DNA of 64,000 bases, from the NCBI RefSeq assembly GCF_007754155.1, contig NZ_CP037423.1, positions 62,001 to 126,000 on the forward strand, given 5' to 3'. A program made the position numbers and the translations under genes. Below, in pieces: positions 1 to 9,020 of this stretch (the stretch's first letter is position 1; every line of letters starts with the position of its first letter). The DNA comes from Stieleria neptunia. GTDB taxonomy: Bacteria; Planctomycetota; Planctomycetia; Pirellulales; Pirellulaceae. The notes under the pieces are model-generated. The model did no database searches. It was not told the origin of the DNA and saw only the letters and a program-made list of their open reading frames with translations.

Positions 1-954
1 CTGATCGCGAATCATCTGATCAAAGGGTCGATCGTTGGCATAGGACCAGATCAGGTAGTCACGGTACCGCCACGCTTCGGGCAGAATGAACCCGCGCAGC
101 GTGATCGATTCGGCATATCGCACCACGTCCATCCAGCGTCGTGCAAAGTGTTCGGCGAAGTGTGGGGATGCCAGCAATCGATCCACCAGCCGCTCATAGG
201 CCCGTGGTGACGGGTCGGCCAAGAAGGCATCGAGGGTCTGCGGCGACGGCGGCAACCCGTGCAGGTCGAACGTCAATCGTCGCACCAGCGCCCGTGGCTC
301 GGCCGGAGGCGCCGCGGTCAGTCCGTGCCGTGCCAGGTCTCGGTCGATCCAGGCATCGATCGACGCATCAGAAGGCGCGATTCTCCGATACGCCCAGTGT
401 TCGTGGGCACGTTCGACGGGAAGCCCGGTTTGCCGCGTCGGCTCCCCGCTCGATCGGCTCGGTTGTCGAGGATCCACGGCACCGTCCTGGACCCACCGCC
501 GAAACGCCGCGATCGTCACGTCGTCCAGTTTCCCGTCCGGGGGCATTTCCAGTGCCGGATCGTCGTACGCGATCGCTTCGATCAAGCGACTTGCCGCGGC
601 GTCACCGGGGACAATCGCGGGGCCGAGATCGCCGCCGCTCTGCCAGCCGTCGCGTGAATCCAGCACCAGCCCACCGCTCGCTTCGGTCTCCGTTGAATGG
701 CACTCCAGGCAGTGCTCGATCAACGCCGGGCGGATCTTCGTTTCGAACCACTGGACCTTTTCAGCGTCCGTTTCGATCGGCAAGGATTCGTCTTGTCCCT
801 CGGCGGCGGTCGAAACGCCCGAGCCGGCTGCCAACCACGCGACCGAGATGAAGCACGCGATCAGGGCGCACCACGGGTTCGGCATCGGAGCGAGAAACTG
901 GGCAGTGAAAAACAGGGCCAGGGGGTGGCCAATGCTTCGCGATCGATCTGGCAT
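1..954 (-). CDS. DUF1549-family planctomycete cytochrome-like protein (3' end beyond window)
   Basis: Only the N-terminal 318 codons are present; the gene runs off the left edge of the window on the minus strand. A hydrophobic signal segment is followed by the planctomycete cytochrome C-like domain: WFETKIRPAL, then a CLECH heme-type CxxCH motif about 75 residues in, and a GPAIVPGD segment. Next comes the start of DUF1549 (FDLHGLPPSP, then FAEHFARRWMDVVRY). Family members are exported, usually sit beside a DUF1501 gene, and have no proven biochemical role. The start is uncertain: ATG at 954 is the longest, while ATG at 885 would place the signal peptide right at the N-terminus. The second member of the family in this window is at 13949-16642. 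Confidence 0.85.
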   Translation of the reverse strand, partial: MPDRSRSIGHPLALFFTAQFLAPMPNPWCALIACFISVAWLAAGSGVSTAAEGQDESLPIETDAEKVQWFETKIRPALIEHCLECHSTETEASGGLVLDSRDGWQSGGDLGPAIVPGDAAASRLIEAIAYDDPALEMPPDGKLDDVTIAAFRRWVQDGAVDPRQPSRSSGEPTRQTGLPVERAHEHWAYRRIAPSDASIDAWIDRDLARHGLTAAPPAEPRALVRRLTFDLHGLPPSPQTLDAFLADPSPRAYERLVDRLLASPHFAEHFARRWMDVVRYAESITLRGFILPEAWRYRDYLIWSYANDRPFDQMIRDQ

Positions 955-1147
955 AGGTGGGAGGGTGCCAAGACTTGGAAGTGGGCGGACGTGTGACAAA
1001 GGACCGCGGGGGGAAGTCCAGTCTACTCTGGATTCACCCGGGGTGGCAAATCCGAACGCCACGGCGGGCAACGCTGCGAAGCATTTTTTCCCTGTGTTCC
1101 TTTAGGTGACTTCCGCTTCGACCCTCAGGTCGTTTCTGGACAGAACG

Positions 1148-4100
1148 CTAAAATGGCAATCGTTTTAGCATTCGAAGCCCGAAACGCCCGTAGTCTTGGG
1201 CGTCCACGTCGCCGTCTCCGTCGCTGTCGAATTGTATGTCATAGCCGGGTTCGCCGACCGACTTCATAAACGTCTGTCCGAAACGTTGATAGTCTTGTCC
1301 ATCAACGTCACGGTCACCATCTCGATCCCCGAACAGCCGAAAGAACCGGTCGGCCTCTTCATCACCGAACGTCAATGGACTTTCCATGAACAAGTCAAAC
1401 TCTTGCGATTTGATCAAGGCAGGATCGATTTCCAGCAGGTAATTCCCGTCGGCAAGGGAGTTCTGACTGTTGAGCATGGTGTCGACCGACACGCCGGGGT
1501 CAAACAACAGGCTGACGGTCGAGACGTTGCCGTTGGGGCCCGGTTGCGTGTGTACCGAGTAGCGTACCGAATCGAGAATCTGGTGGGTGTCGCGATTGGT
1601 GATTTTGAATGCCGAGGGCGAGGTCACATCAATGGGTGAGTCAAAGAAGATCGCAACGTAGCTGAGGACCGATCGGGAGCCGATGGTGATGTGTTCAACC
1701 TGCGGCGCTCGAGCTTGGAAACCTTCGAAGGCGCCGATGTCGATCCGTCCGTCGTCCACCCGGGTGTATCCGTTACCGCGTTGATCGTGCAAGGGCACCG
1801 CTGCGATGCCCGCGGAGGCAGCCGGGTCGCCCTGATTGAGTGCCGGGCTGTTGTTATAGGGCGCGTGCGTCTTGGTCGGCCCGCCATTGTCCTGCAACGG
1901 CGCCAAGCCGGGATCTTGAACCCAGATTTGGTCGCCCGGTTGGTCGAACACGGCATCGGTTTGGCTGATGCCGATCAAGTTGTATCCGCCGCTGAGAATC
2001 ATGCCACTACCGGATTGGTTGTGGAGATCGACCTGCTGATTTCCCGCCACGATGCTGGATGCAAGCGTCACAACGGGAGCCGTCGGACTCCCCAAGATCG
2101 TCACGATTCCGCCGACAAATCCGCTGGAATTGTTCGTGATCGTGCTGTGGCTCACATTCATCGGACCACCAAATGCCGTGATGGCGCCCCCGATGCCGTT
2201 GGTCACGTTGTTGCCGGAGATCGTTGAATTGACGATTTCGGCAGTTTCCGTTGGGGATCCCCAGGCGAATCCACCGCCATCGAGCACGGCTGTATTGTTC
2301 GAGATCGTGCTGCCCGCCATCTGAAGGGAACTGTCGGCGATGAAGCCTCCGCCGGAGCCGTTGGCTTGATTGCCATCGAGCGTCGAATCGGTAATCGTCA
2401 AATCGCCGGACCGCATCGCAATGCCGCCGCCATACGCGCGATATCCCGTGATGCTTGTCGTCGCAACGTTGTCCGAAACGTCGCTGCGTTCGATCACGAC
2501 CACCGCATCGTCAGCTCGGATCCCGCCACCATCACCTGATTGTGACGTGTTTTGGCTGATCGTCGAATCCGAGACAACAAGCGTTCCGTTGACTTGATAG
2601 ATCCCGCCGCCGCTGTCGGAGACGCTGTTGCGGACCACGCTTCGTTGCAGCCGCAGATTGCCGAGCGAACGAATGCCACCTCCGGTTCTGCCTGATCCGA
2701 TCACACGTCCGTCGGCGATCGTCACGTCACTGATGGTGACGTCGGCATTCGATGAAAGATCAAAGACCCTCACTTGATTGTTTCCGCTGAGTGTCAATTG
2801 GTCGGCCCCCAAGCCGACGATGCTGACGTCATCGGTGACCGTGAATCCGTTTTCAATGGCAACGATGGTGCCCCCGGCCAGCGCGGGCGAAAACGTGATC
2901 AGATCATATCCGAACTGTTGATTGGACATCCGAATCGCTTCGCGTAGCGAAACGTTGCCGGGGCTGACGTTGCCGTCGTCCAGACGGTCCAGCGTGTCCA
3001 CCTGAAGGACCTGGATCGCCGTGGCAAGGGCGTAGTCCTCCACCTCGCCATCGTCCGCGGCTCCGTCAAACGAAAGATTCGCTTGCGTGCTGACTCGGAA
3101 TCGAAGCTGCGTTGTCGCGGAACCGGTGGCGTGGTGCGGCACGAAAAAACTGAGTTGGTTTGGGCCCGCGTTGAGGATACGGTCGCTAAAGATCTGTTCC
3201 CCCGTATCCGACCAATCTCCGTCGTCGTTGAAGTCGACCCAGGCATTCAGACGGCCTCCCGCGACCGAGGCGATCACGGTCACATCGGCGGTCTGTCCGG
3301 GGCGTAAGTAGGGCGGCAACAGGACTCCGTCGTCATCATCGCTGCCGCTCTGATCATCGCCCATCGCAGCCGGATCGGGTTGACCGTCAAGTTCCGCATC
3401 CACCGCGCTGCCCAAGTACAGTGGACCGCCGACCACATGAGACGCGCCGTTGCTGGACTGCAAGGTCGGATAGCTCGGATCCGGTGCATCGCCGTAATCC
3501 ATCGAGGCTTGGGGAGCGCAAAGAGAGATCGTGTCGACCCGCCAGCCCCCGTTAAAAAAATCACCGTTGGTGGCCATCCGCCATCGCAGTTGGATCGGCT
3601 GGCCCACCGCGACCGACGGCAGATCAACCACCGTGTCCTTGTAATCCCGGAATTGTCCCGTCCACGTTTGGCGGCCAGACAACGGATTGTTGGCCGCTGC
3701 GAGTGTCGCATCGTATCCGCCGGTCACGAATCGGCCGCCGGCATCCAAAACATCGACAAACGGTGATCCATCGATTGAAATCTCCAAGACACCGCCGTGG
3801 GACGTCGGCTGCATCTCGTACGCCGTGCGAAATGACAACTGGGTGCTGGAAGGACTCAGTGTGAACACCGGTGAGGTCAGCGTGTTGTCACTGGGAAACG
3901 GAGGCGTGGGCACGACCGCGTGATTCGGCAGAGAATCGCTGAATAAATCAAACGTTTGCCAGGCGTTGCCGCCAGAGAAACTGGTGGTCCATCCGATCGG
4001 CAAATTGTATAGGAAGGCGGTGTCGAAATTTTCAAAAGACGAACAGGCAGTCACTGCCGCTGGTGGGATCGTTGCGTCGGGCTGTAACGCGGCGGCTTCG

Positions 4101-4675
4101 GCGGCGACAGATTCAATGCTCGGTGGCGGCATCACACCAGCCGGTTGGTCCGTCCACGCCAAGCGAACTTGCGAAAGACCGTCGGACGATGCCGAAAGGG
4201 TCGGCAGGATTTGGAACCGAGTGGACGAATCATCGATCGACTGTCCGTGTGCCAGCAAGGTTGACGGGCCGACGACAAGCTCGACGCGGAACCCTCCACC
4301 CTCGCCGCTGAACGTCCCGACCTCTGAAAACCCGCCGGCATCGTGATCCGCCTGGACCAAATGACGCACCCATCGAAACTCTTGCAACACGTCACCGGCG
4401 ATCGGCAACCTGGCACGTCCCGGCACGCGATCGGGTCGCAAGGATGGCGGTTCTACCGGGCCGAGGCTGCCTGCGATCGGAGCACTCTCCACCGCTCGAA
4501 GCAGCCCCGCATGGTCGACGTGATAGAACGCGCTGTCCGCCGATGCATTGCCATCCTGGGAATCGCTGCCGACACGCGCCCACAGGTCGCCCGAAAGCAA
4601 ATGGCGGTTCTCCAGCGGCTCAACTGCAACGGTGCGCCGTCCGTGGAAGCCTGTCGATCGGTGTTTTCGCCGCAT
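1148..4675 (-). CDS. giant secreted repeat protein with LEPR-XLL-like, GEVED, CSLREA, beta-helix and dockerin-like regions
   Basis: 1175 residues. The N-terminus has the motif VEPLENRHLLSG (residues 18-29), which resembles the LEPR-XLL segment seen on giant planctomycete exoproteins. Residues about 210-385 look like a beta-sandwich adhesion module ending in GGWRVDTISL. A GEVED domain spans about 393-550 (starts DYGDAPDPSYP, ends DDGEVEDYAL). A CSLREA-type motif (NVSLREAIRMSN) lies near 575-585. It is followed by a long Asn/Thr/Ser-rich parallel beta-helix (about 590-960) and a choice-of-anchor-Q-like end (DIGAFEGF). The C-terminus carries two dockerin/EF-hand-like calcium loops (DRDGDRDVDGQDY and DSDGDGDVDAQDY). 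It is probably a surface or matrix adhesin. The substrate is unknown and there is no linked operon partner. Confidence 0.85.
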   Translation of the reverse strand: MRRKHRSTGFHGRRTVAVEPLENRHLLSGDLWARVGSDSQDGNASADSAFYHVDHAGLLRAVESAPIAGSLGPVEPPSLRPDRVPGRARLPIAGDVLQEFRWVRHLVQADHDAGGFSEVGTFSGEGGGFRVELVVGPSTLLAHGQSIDDSSTRFQILPTLSASSDGLSQVRLAWTDQPAGVMPPPSIESVAAEAAALQPDATIPPAAVTACSSFENFDTAFLYNLPIGWTTSFSGGNAWQTFDLFSDSLPNHAVVPTPPFPSDNTLTSPVFTLSPSSTQLSFRTAYEMQPTSHGGVLEISIDGSPFVDVLDAGGRFVTGGYDATLAAANNPLSGRQTWTGQFRDYKDTVVDLPSVAVGQPIQLRWRMATNGDFFNGGWRVDTISLCAPQASMDYGDAPDPSYPTLQSSNGASHVVGGPLYLGSAVDAELDGQPDPAAMGDDQSGSDDDDGVLLPPYLRPGQTADVTVIASVAGGRLNAWVDFNDDGDWSDTGEQIFSDRILNAGPNQLSFFVPHHATGSATTQLRFRVSTQANLSFDGAADDGEVEDYALATAIQVLQVDTLDRLDDGNVSPGNVSLREAIRMSNQQFGYDLITFSPALAGGTIVAIENGFTVTDDVSIVGLGADQLTLSGNNQVRVFDLSSNADVTISDVTIADGRVIGSGRTGGGIRSLGNLRLQRSVVRNSVSDSGGGIYQVNGTLVVSDSTISQNTSQSGDGGGIRADDAVVVIERSDVSDNVATTSITGYRAYGGGIAMRSGDLTITDSTLDGNQANGSGGGFIADSSLQMAGSTISNNTAVLDGGGFAWGSPTETAEIVNSTISGNNVTNGIGGAITAFGGPMNVSHSTITNNSSGFVGGIVTILGSPTAPVVTLASSIVAGNQQVDLHNQSGSGMILSGGYNLIGISQTDAVFDQPGDQIWVQDPGLAPLQDNGGPTKTHAPYNNSPALNQGDPAASAGIAAVPLHDQRGNGYTRVDDGRIDIGAFEGFQARAPQVEHITIGSRSVLSYVAIFFDSPIDVTSPSAFKITNRDTHQILDSVRYSVHTQPGPNGNVSTVSLLFDPGVSVDTMLNSQNSLADGNYLLEIDPALIKSQEFDLFMESPLTFGDEEADRFFRLFGDRDGDRDVDGQDYQRFGQTFMKSVGEPGYDIQFDSDGDGDVDAQDYGRFGLRMLKRLPF

Positions 4676-5005
4676 GTTCCGCCTTATCGTTGAGGTGCTG
4701 TGAAGATCTCACTGCCTGATCGGACGCACAGTATGAATCAAGGAATCCCCAGGTTCCACCGTCTGGCGGTTTTCACGGTTCGGCGGAATCTGTGAAGTTC
4801 GTTGTTGCAGAGTCTCGCTGGCCCAAAACTTGCGAACAAACCAAGGCGCGCCACAAACGGACAAGTCCGAGTCCCAAATCGATTGCGATTGCGATCGGAG
4901 TCCTGTTTGCTTCGGTGGAAATCACCGTCGCACGGTCTGTCTTGTGACGCAGCCGCGCATCGGCTGTGCAATACCGCCCAACTTTTTTGAAATGGATGAT
5001 CCGTG
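4676..5005. other. intergenic region between divergent exoprotein and aldolase genes
   Basis: 330 bases between two divergent genes, so promoters for both should lie here. I see no RNA gene and no clear terminator. A sequence at about 4819-4834 (TGGCCCAAAACTTGCG) has GG and GC dinucleotides at sigma-54 spacing on the plus strand, but it departs from the consensus at three positions and no enhancer-like palindromes stand out upstream. I treat it as unproven. Confidence 0.4.
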
Positions 5006-6085
5006 ATGACAACCAAAACCAAGACCAATGTGCTCGATCTGCTCGGTAGCGATGGCGAAGCCCTGTTGAGCCATCAATGCGAAACCATTCCCGCGGCGCA
5101 GTTGCATCTGCCGGGTCCCGATTTCGTCGATGAGGTCTGGGCCCACTCCGATCGCAGCCCACGTGTCATGTGTGCGATGCAGTCGTTGTTCAATCACGGT
5201 CGGTTGGCGCGAACGGGCTATCTGTCGATCTTGCCCGTCGATCAAGGCGTGGAACACTCCGGTGGTGCCTCGTTTGCGCCCAATCCGATTTACTTTGACC
5301 CGGCCAACATCGCGCAATTGGCAGTCGAAGCGGGCTGCAACGGAGTCGCATCGACTTTCGGTGTGCTCGGCGGGATCGCGCGAAAGTACGCGCACCGCAT
5401 TCCGATGATTTTGAAACTCAATCACAACGAATTGATGAGCTATCCGGCCACCTATGACCAGGTTCCTTTTGCCCGCGTCCGCGACGCTTGGAACATGGGA
5501 TGCGTGGGCGTCGGTGCGACGGTGTATTTCGGTTCGGCCGAGTCGACGCGACAAATCCGAGAGATCTCCGATGCCTTTGCCCAAGCCCACGAGCTGGGCA
5601 TGTTCACGATGCTGTGGTGCTACCTGCGGAACTCTGCCTTCACCGTCGATGGCGTGAACTATGAAGCCTCGGCCGACTTGACCGGGCAAGCGAATCATTT
5701 GGGATCGACGATCAACGCCGATTTCATCAAACAGAAACAACCCACCAACAACGGCGGCTACCGGGCGCTCAACCAAGGCGGCAACAAATACGGCAAGTAC
5801 GACGATCGGATCTACGACGGACTTTCCAGCGACAACCCGATCGACCTGACACGCTACCAAGTGCTCAATTGCTACATGGGACGTTGTGGTCTGATCAACT
5901 CGGGCGGCGGATCCGGCGCGAATGATTTTCAACAAGCCGTCCGCACCGCCGTGATCAACAAACGAGCCGGCGGGATGGGATTGATCAGCGGCCGCAAGAC
6001 GTTCCAACGTCCGATGGGCGAAGGCATCGAATTGTTCAACGCCATCCAAGATGTCTACCTGGATCCCGACATCACGGTTGCGTGA
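5006..6085 (+). CDS. fbaB: class I fructose-bisphosphate aldolase (FbaB/DhnA type)
   Basis: 359 residues. It cleaves fructose-1,6-bisphosphate to dihydroxyacetone phosphate and glyceraldehyde-3-phosphate in cytosolic glycolysis/gluconeogenesis. The (beta/alpha)8 barrel signatures of the prokaryotic class I family are present: [10 protein letters not shown] near residue 77, LKLNHNEL near 137, and ADFIKQKQP near 238, where Lys242 is the likely Schiff-base residue. The C-terminal phosphate-binding segment reads [15 protein letters not shown]. Two in-frame starts are adjacent, GTG at 5003 and ATG at 5006; I take the ATG. The gene stands alone and is followed by three short perfect hairpins. Confidence 0.95.
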   Translation: MTTKTKTNVLDLLGSDGEALLSHQCETIPAAQLHLPGPDFVDEVWAHSDRSPRVMCAMQSLFNHGRLARTGYLSILPVDQGVEHSGGASFAPNPIYFDPANIAQLAVEAGCNGVASTFGVLGGIARKYAHRIPMILKLNHNELMSYPATYDQVPFARVRDAWNMGCVGVGATVYFGSAESTRQIREISDAFAQAHELGMFTMLWCYLRNSAFTVDGVNYEASADLTGQANHLGSTINADFIKQKQPTNNGGYRALNQGGNKYGKYDDRIYDGLSSDNPIDLTRYQVLNCYMGRCGLINSGGGSGANDFQQAVRTAVINKRAGGMGLISGRKTFQRPMGEGIELFNAIQDVYLDPDITVA

Positions 6086-6091
6086 GCGTAG

Positions 6092-6209
6092 GGCATGCTG
6101 TGCATGCCATCCACCCGAAACCCTCATGAGAATCATGAGGGGGTGGGGGCAAAAGATTGAGTGGTCATAAAATGGAGGGTTCCATTGAATGTGTCATGCA
6201 TAGCATGAC
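6092..6209. repeat. three perfect 3-nt-loop hairpins with CATG cores
   Basis: Three separate perfect inverted repeats follow the aldolase stop codon. They are GGCATGC-TGT-GCATGCC (6092-6108), CCCTCATGA-GAA-TCATGAGGG (6121-6141) and GTCATGC-ATA-GCATGAC (6193-6209). All have 7-9 bp stems, exactly 3-nt loops and a CATG inside the arm. None is followed by a T-run, so they do not look like classical intrinsic terminators. Confidence 0.8.
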
Positions 6210-6229
6210 CTACTTGCTAAACTATTTGT

Positions 6230-6844
6230 ATGGATAACGCACTTCCATCAAATTCGAGTGAGCCCCTGCCCACGCGGTCGGCACCGGTGACGTTGCCGAT
6301 CACGATCGGGCAATACGAAACATTGGTCGCGTCGGAGGCGTTTGAGGACACCGTCGGGCAAACCGAGCTGATTCGCGGGAGGATGGTGCACATGAATCCG
6401 CAGGGGCCGGAACACGCCGATCCGATCGATTTTCTCAGCGAATGGAGTTTCGAGCGGGTCGACCGTCGGTTCACCGTACGTATCGAGAAACCGATTTTGC
6501 TGGCCGAGCAGAACAGTTGCCCCGAACCGGACATCGTTTGGGCGACGCGTCGACGCTATCAGGAGCGACACCCCAATCCCAACGAAATCCACTTATTAAT
6601 CGAGGTCAGCAAGAGCAGCGTTCGATTTGATCGGACCGAAAAGATGGAGCTTTATGCGGAAGCAGCCATCCCCGAGTACTGGCAGATCGACATCACCGGC
6701 CGCACCGTGACGGTGCATCGAGATCCGCAGGACAATCGATATCGGTCGATTCAAACCTACGAAATGTCAGCCGCGATCGAACCGCTCTGCCTCCCGGACG
6801 CCAAGCTCCAGATCGCCAGCTTGTTCGTCCCGGATGAGGCTTGA
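6230..6844 (+). CDS. Uma2 family protein (DUF820, PD-(D/E)XK fold)
   Basis: 204 residues, about the usual length of the family. The restriction-endonuclease-like core is visible: PEPDIVWATRR near residue 100, then HLLIEVSKSSVRFDRTEKM near 120. These supply the D, E-x-S/K and K positions of the PD-(D/E)XK nuclease fold. The following YAEAAIPEYWQIDI is also typical. Uma2 genes are multicopy in planctomycetes and cyanobacteria and are often near mobile or repetitive DNA, but their real substrate is unknown. A decayed copy lies at 25365-25541. Confidence 0.85.
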   Translation: MDNALPSNSSEPLPTRSAPVTLPITIGQYETLVASEAFEDTVGQTELIRGRMVHMNPQGPEHADPIDFLSEWSFERVDRRFTVRIEKPILLAEQNSCPEPDIVWATRRRYQERHPNPNEIHLLIEVSKSSVRFDRTEKMELYAEAAIPEYWQIDITGRTVTVHRDPQDNRYRSIQTYEMSAAIEPLCLPDAKLQIASLFVPDEA

Positions 6845-6993
6845 AGAAGCGGGGGTTGGTCAAAAATGGGAACCGTCGCAACGACGTCGTCGCGAATCCG
6901 CTGCTCGTGGTTCGTTTACTTTTAAACTGAGGGTGCCGCGGCTGGCACGGGCACAAGTAACACGGGATGCATCAACCGTTGGGGTTTAGCCTT

Positions 6994-7081
6994 TAGGCGA
7001 TTCCCATTCGCTGCGACGCAGCGACAGTGGGCAGCTAAAGTCTGCACACCAACACGTATGCCCGTGCCCTTTGTACCTGAC
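6994..7081. repeat. dispersed intergenic repeat, copy A
   Basis: About 88 bases starting at AGGCGATTCCC and ending at TACCTGA, with the small palindrome CTGCGACGCAG inside. A closely similar copy lies at 22440-22527, and the segment ACACCAACACGT(C/A)TGCCCGTGCC recurs alone at 40244-40270. No coding potential is evident. The copy sits 3' to both flanking genes, which converge here. Confidence 0.75.
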
Positions 7082-7123
7082 CCCTTTTTGCGCGACACCC
7101 TCGCGTAAAAAGTTGACAAAGCA

Positions 7124-8968
7124 CTAATCTTCGCTGGACTGCTTCAGCTCCATCAGCCGTTGGTTGTAGGCGGCGATGGTTTCTTTGCGGCGCAACATGC
7201 CCAGAAAGACGCCCGGCCGTTCGGGGTCCAGGACCGGCAATTCGTCCAGGTTGTGCGACGTGAAGCGGCGCAGCGCGGTGTTGAGATCGTCCTCGGGCGT
7301 GAGGAACAAAAAGTTGTCCACCATGATGTCGCGGGCGACCGCCAGGTTCCACAGCGTGTCGTCGTACAAGTAGGCACGCACGTCGTCGTCACTGAAGATG
7401 CCGACCATTTTTTGATTCGCATCGACGACGGGAAAGTAGTCTTGATTGGTGTACGCCAAACGATGCACGATGCTATCGAGCGTCATGCCTTCGGGAATCA
7501 GAATCAGCTTGCGTTCTTTTTGATACAGGTCGCCGACGATCAATCCTTCCAGCACGTCGACGATGAAGTCGCCGCGGTGTGCCATCGATTCCATGCGGGT
7601 CGCGGGCTGGTTGTGATAGAGCCGGAAGTGCTGGCTGAACATGAACGTCAGCGTGGAAACCAACATCGTCGGCAGCAGCAGGCCGTAATCGCCGGTCAGC
7701 GCGCGGACCATGATGATGGTCGAGATGGGCGCCCGTGCGATGCCGGAGAAAAAACCGGCCATGCCGACCACGGCGAAGGCTTCGGGTTCGGTAAACAAGT
7801 TTGGCCAAACCTGCTGCAGGGACAATCCGACGGCCGCCCCGGTGCAACCGCCGATCACCATCGAGGGTCCGAAGACCCCGCCGGAGCCACCCGAACCGAT
7901 CGTCAGCGCGGTGGTGCAAATCTTGGCCATCGCGACCAGCAGCACGCAGGCGATGCCCAACTGGTCGGCCGCCGTCAGCGCGATCTGCAGCACGCCATAG
8001 CCGGTGCCCAGCGAACCGAGCAGGTTGGGGTCACGACCAAACCAGAGGTACAGGCCGACGCCGAGGGTTCCGGCCAGGGCGGCGCCGATGGCCGGACGCA
8101 CGTGCGGGATGATCGGCAAACGCCCGAACGCCGCTTGGCTGGCGAACAGTGTTTTGACGTAGATTGCCCCGACCACAAACAACACCACGGCCAGGGCCAC
8201 GTAGGCCGGCAACTGCAGTGGCGAGACGAAGGTGTGTTCCAAATCGGCGCCGAACAAGGGAATGAAACGCGACTCGACCGGCAGGGATTGGACATACACG
8301 CTGTAGGCGATCACCGAAGCGGTTGCCGCCGGGACGATCACGTCGGCTTCCAGATCGGCGTCGCTGTAGAGGATTTCGCCGGCGAACACGGCGCCGGCCA
8401 GCGGCGCGCGAAAGATCGCTCCGATGCCCGCGCCCATCCCGGCGGCCAACAAGACGCGTCGTTCGCGGTTGGAAAGTTTTAACCGCGTCGCCAACCAGGA
8501 ACCGAACCCGGCCCCGATCAACGCGATCGGTCCCTCACGACCGCCCGAACCACCGGTGCCCAAGGTGATCGCCGAGGCGAGCGTTTTGATGAACGGAATC
8601 CGCGCGCGGATCTTGCCGCGTTTGTTGTGGAACGCATCGATGGCGGCATCCGTCCCGGCACCCTCGGCTTCGGGGGCAAACGCATAAACCAACGTCCCCG
8701 ACAGCAAGCCGCCGACCGCCATCACGGCGACGATCATCCAGGGCGAAAAAAAATCCGACCGGTGTTCAAAACGATTGTGCTCGCCCGCCGCATCGAGCGG
8801 TTGATAGCCGGCAAACTCGGTCACCGAGTAGCGGACGACGAACTGACCGAGCACATCAAACGCGATCGCACCGAGCCCGGCGACGACGCCGATCAACGAG
8901 GCGAGCAAGATCCATTTTCCCAGCGAATGCAGCTCAAAACGCTTTAGCAGTTTCTGCAGACGTTTCAC
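7124..8968 (-). CDS. CLC-type chloride channel/anion-proton antiporter with C-terminal CBS pair
   Basis: 614 residues from the GTG at 8968. About ten membrane helices carry CLC signatures: GSGGREGP (the Glu is the external gate in CLC exchangers), GAIFRAPLAGAVFAGEILY and GSGGVFGPS. The usual central-serine motif GSGIP is replaced by GAGTD, as in some bacterial CLC-CBS proteins. Two CBS motifs at the C-terminus (ending FLGMLRRKETIAAYN) probably sense nucleotides. The reading frame stays open back to 9136, but that part overlaps the 3' end of the SulP gene and looks non-conserved. The 52-nt gap to SulP and the shared strand suggest one transcript. Confidence 0.88.
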   Translation of the reverse strand: MKRLQKLLKRFELHSLGKWILLASLIGVVAGLGAIAFDVLGQFVVRYSVTEFAGYQPLDAAGEHNRFEHRSDFFSPWMIVAVMAVGGLLSGTLVYAFAPEAEGAGTDAAIDAFHNKRGKIRARIPFIKTLASAITLGTGGSGGREGPIALIGAGFGSWLATRLKLSNRERRVLLAAGMGAGIGAIFRAPLAGAVFAGEILYSDADLEADVIVPAATASVIAYSVYVQSLPVESRFIPLFGADLEHTFVSPLQLPAYVALAVVLFVVGAIYVKTLFASQAAFGRLPIIPHVRPAIGAALAGTLGVGLYLWFGRDPNLLGSLGTGYGVLQIALTAADQLGIACVLLVAMAKICTTALTIGSGGSGGVFGPSMVIGGCTGAAVGLSLQQVWPNLFTEPEAFAVVGMAGFFSGIARAPISTIIMVRALTGDYGLLLPTMLVSTLTFMFSQHFRLYHNQPATRMESMAHRGDFIVDVLEGLIVGDLYQKERKLILIPEGMTLDSIVHRLAYTNQDYFPVVDANQKMVGIFSDDDVRAYLYDDTLWNLAVARDIMVDNFLFLTPEDDLNTALRRFTSHNLDELPVLDPERPGVFLGMLRRKETIAAYNQRLMELKQSSED

Positions 8969-9020
8969 TTGAAAGCGGTTTCCCTGAGCGAATGGCGAGT
9001 CGGTGGCGATCCGAGCCGAT

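Noticed and set aside
4819..4834. Second sigma-54 promoter upstream of fbaB
   Set aside because: The GG-N10-GC spacing fits, but three consensus positions are wrong and no enhancer palindromes or activator context support it.
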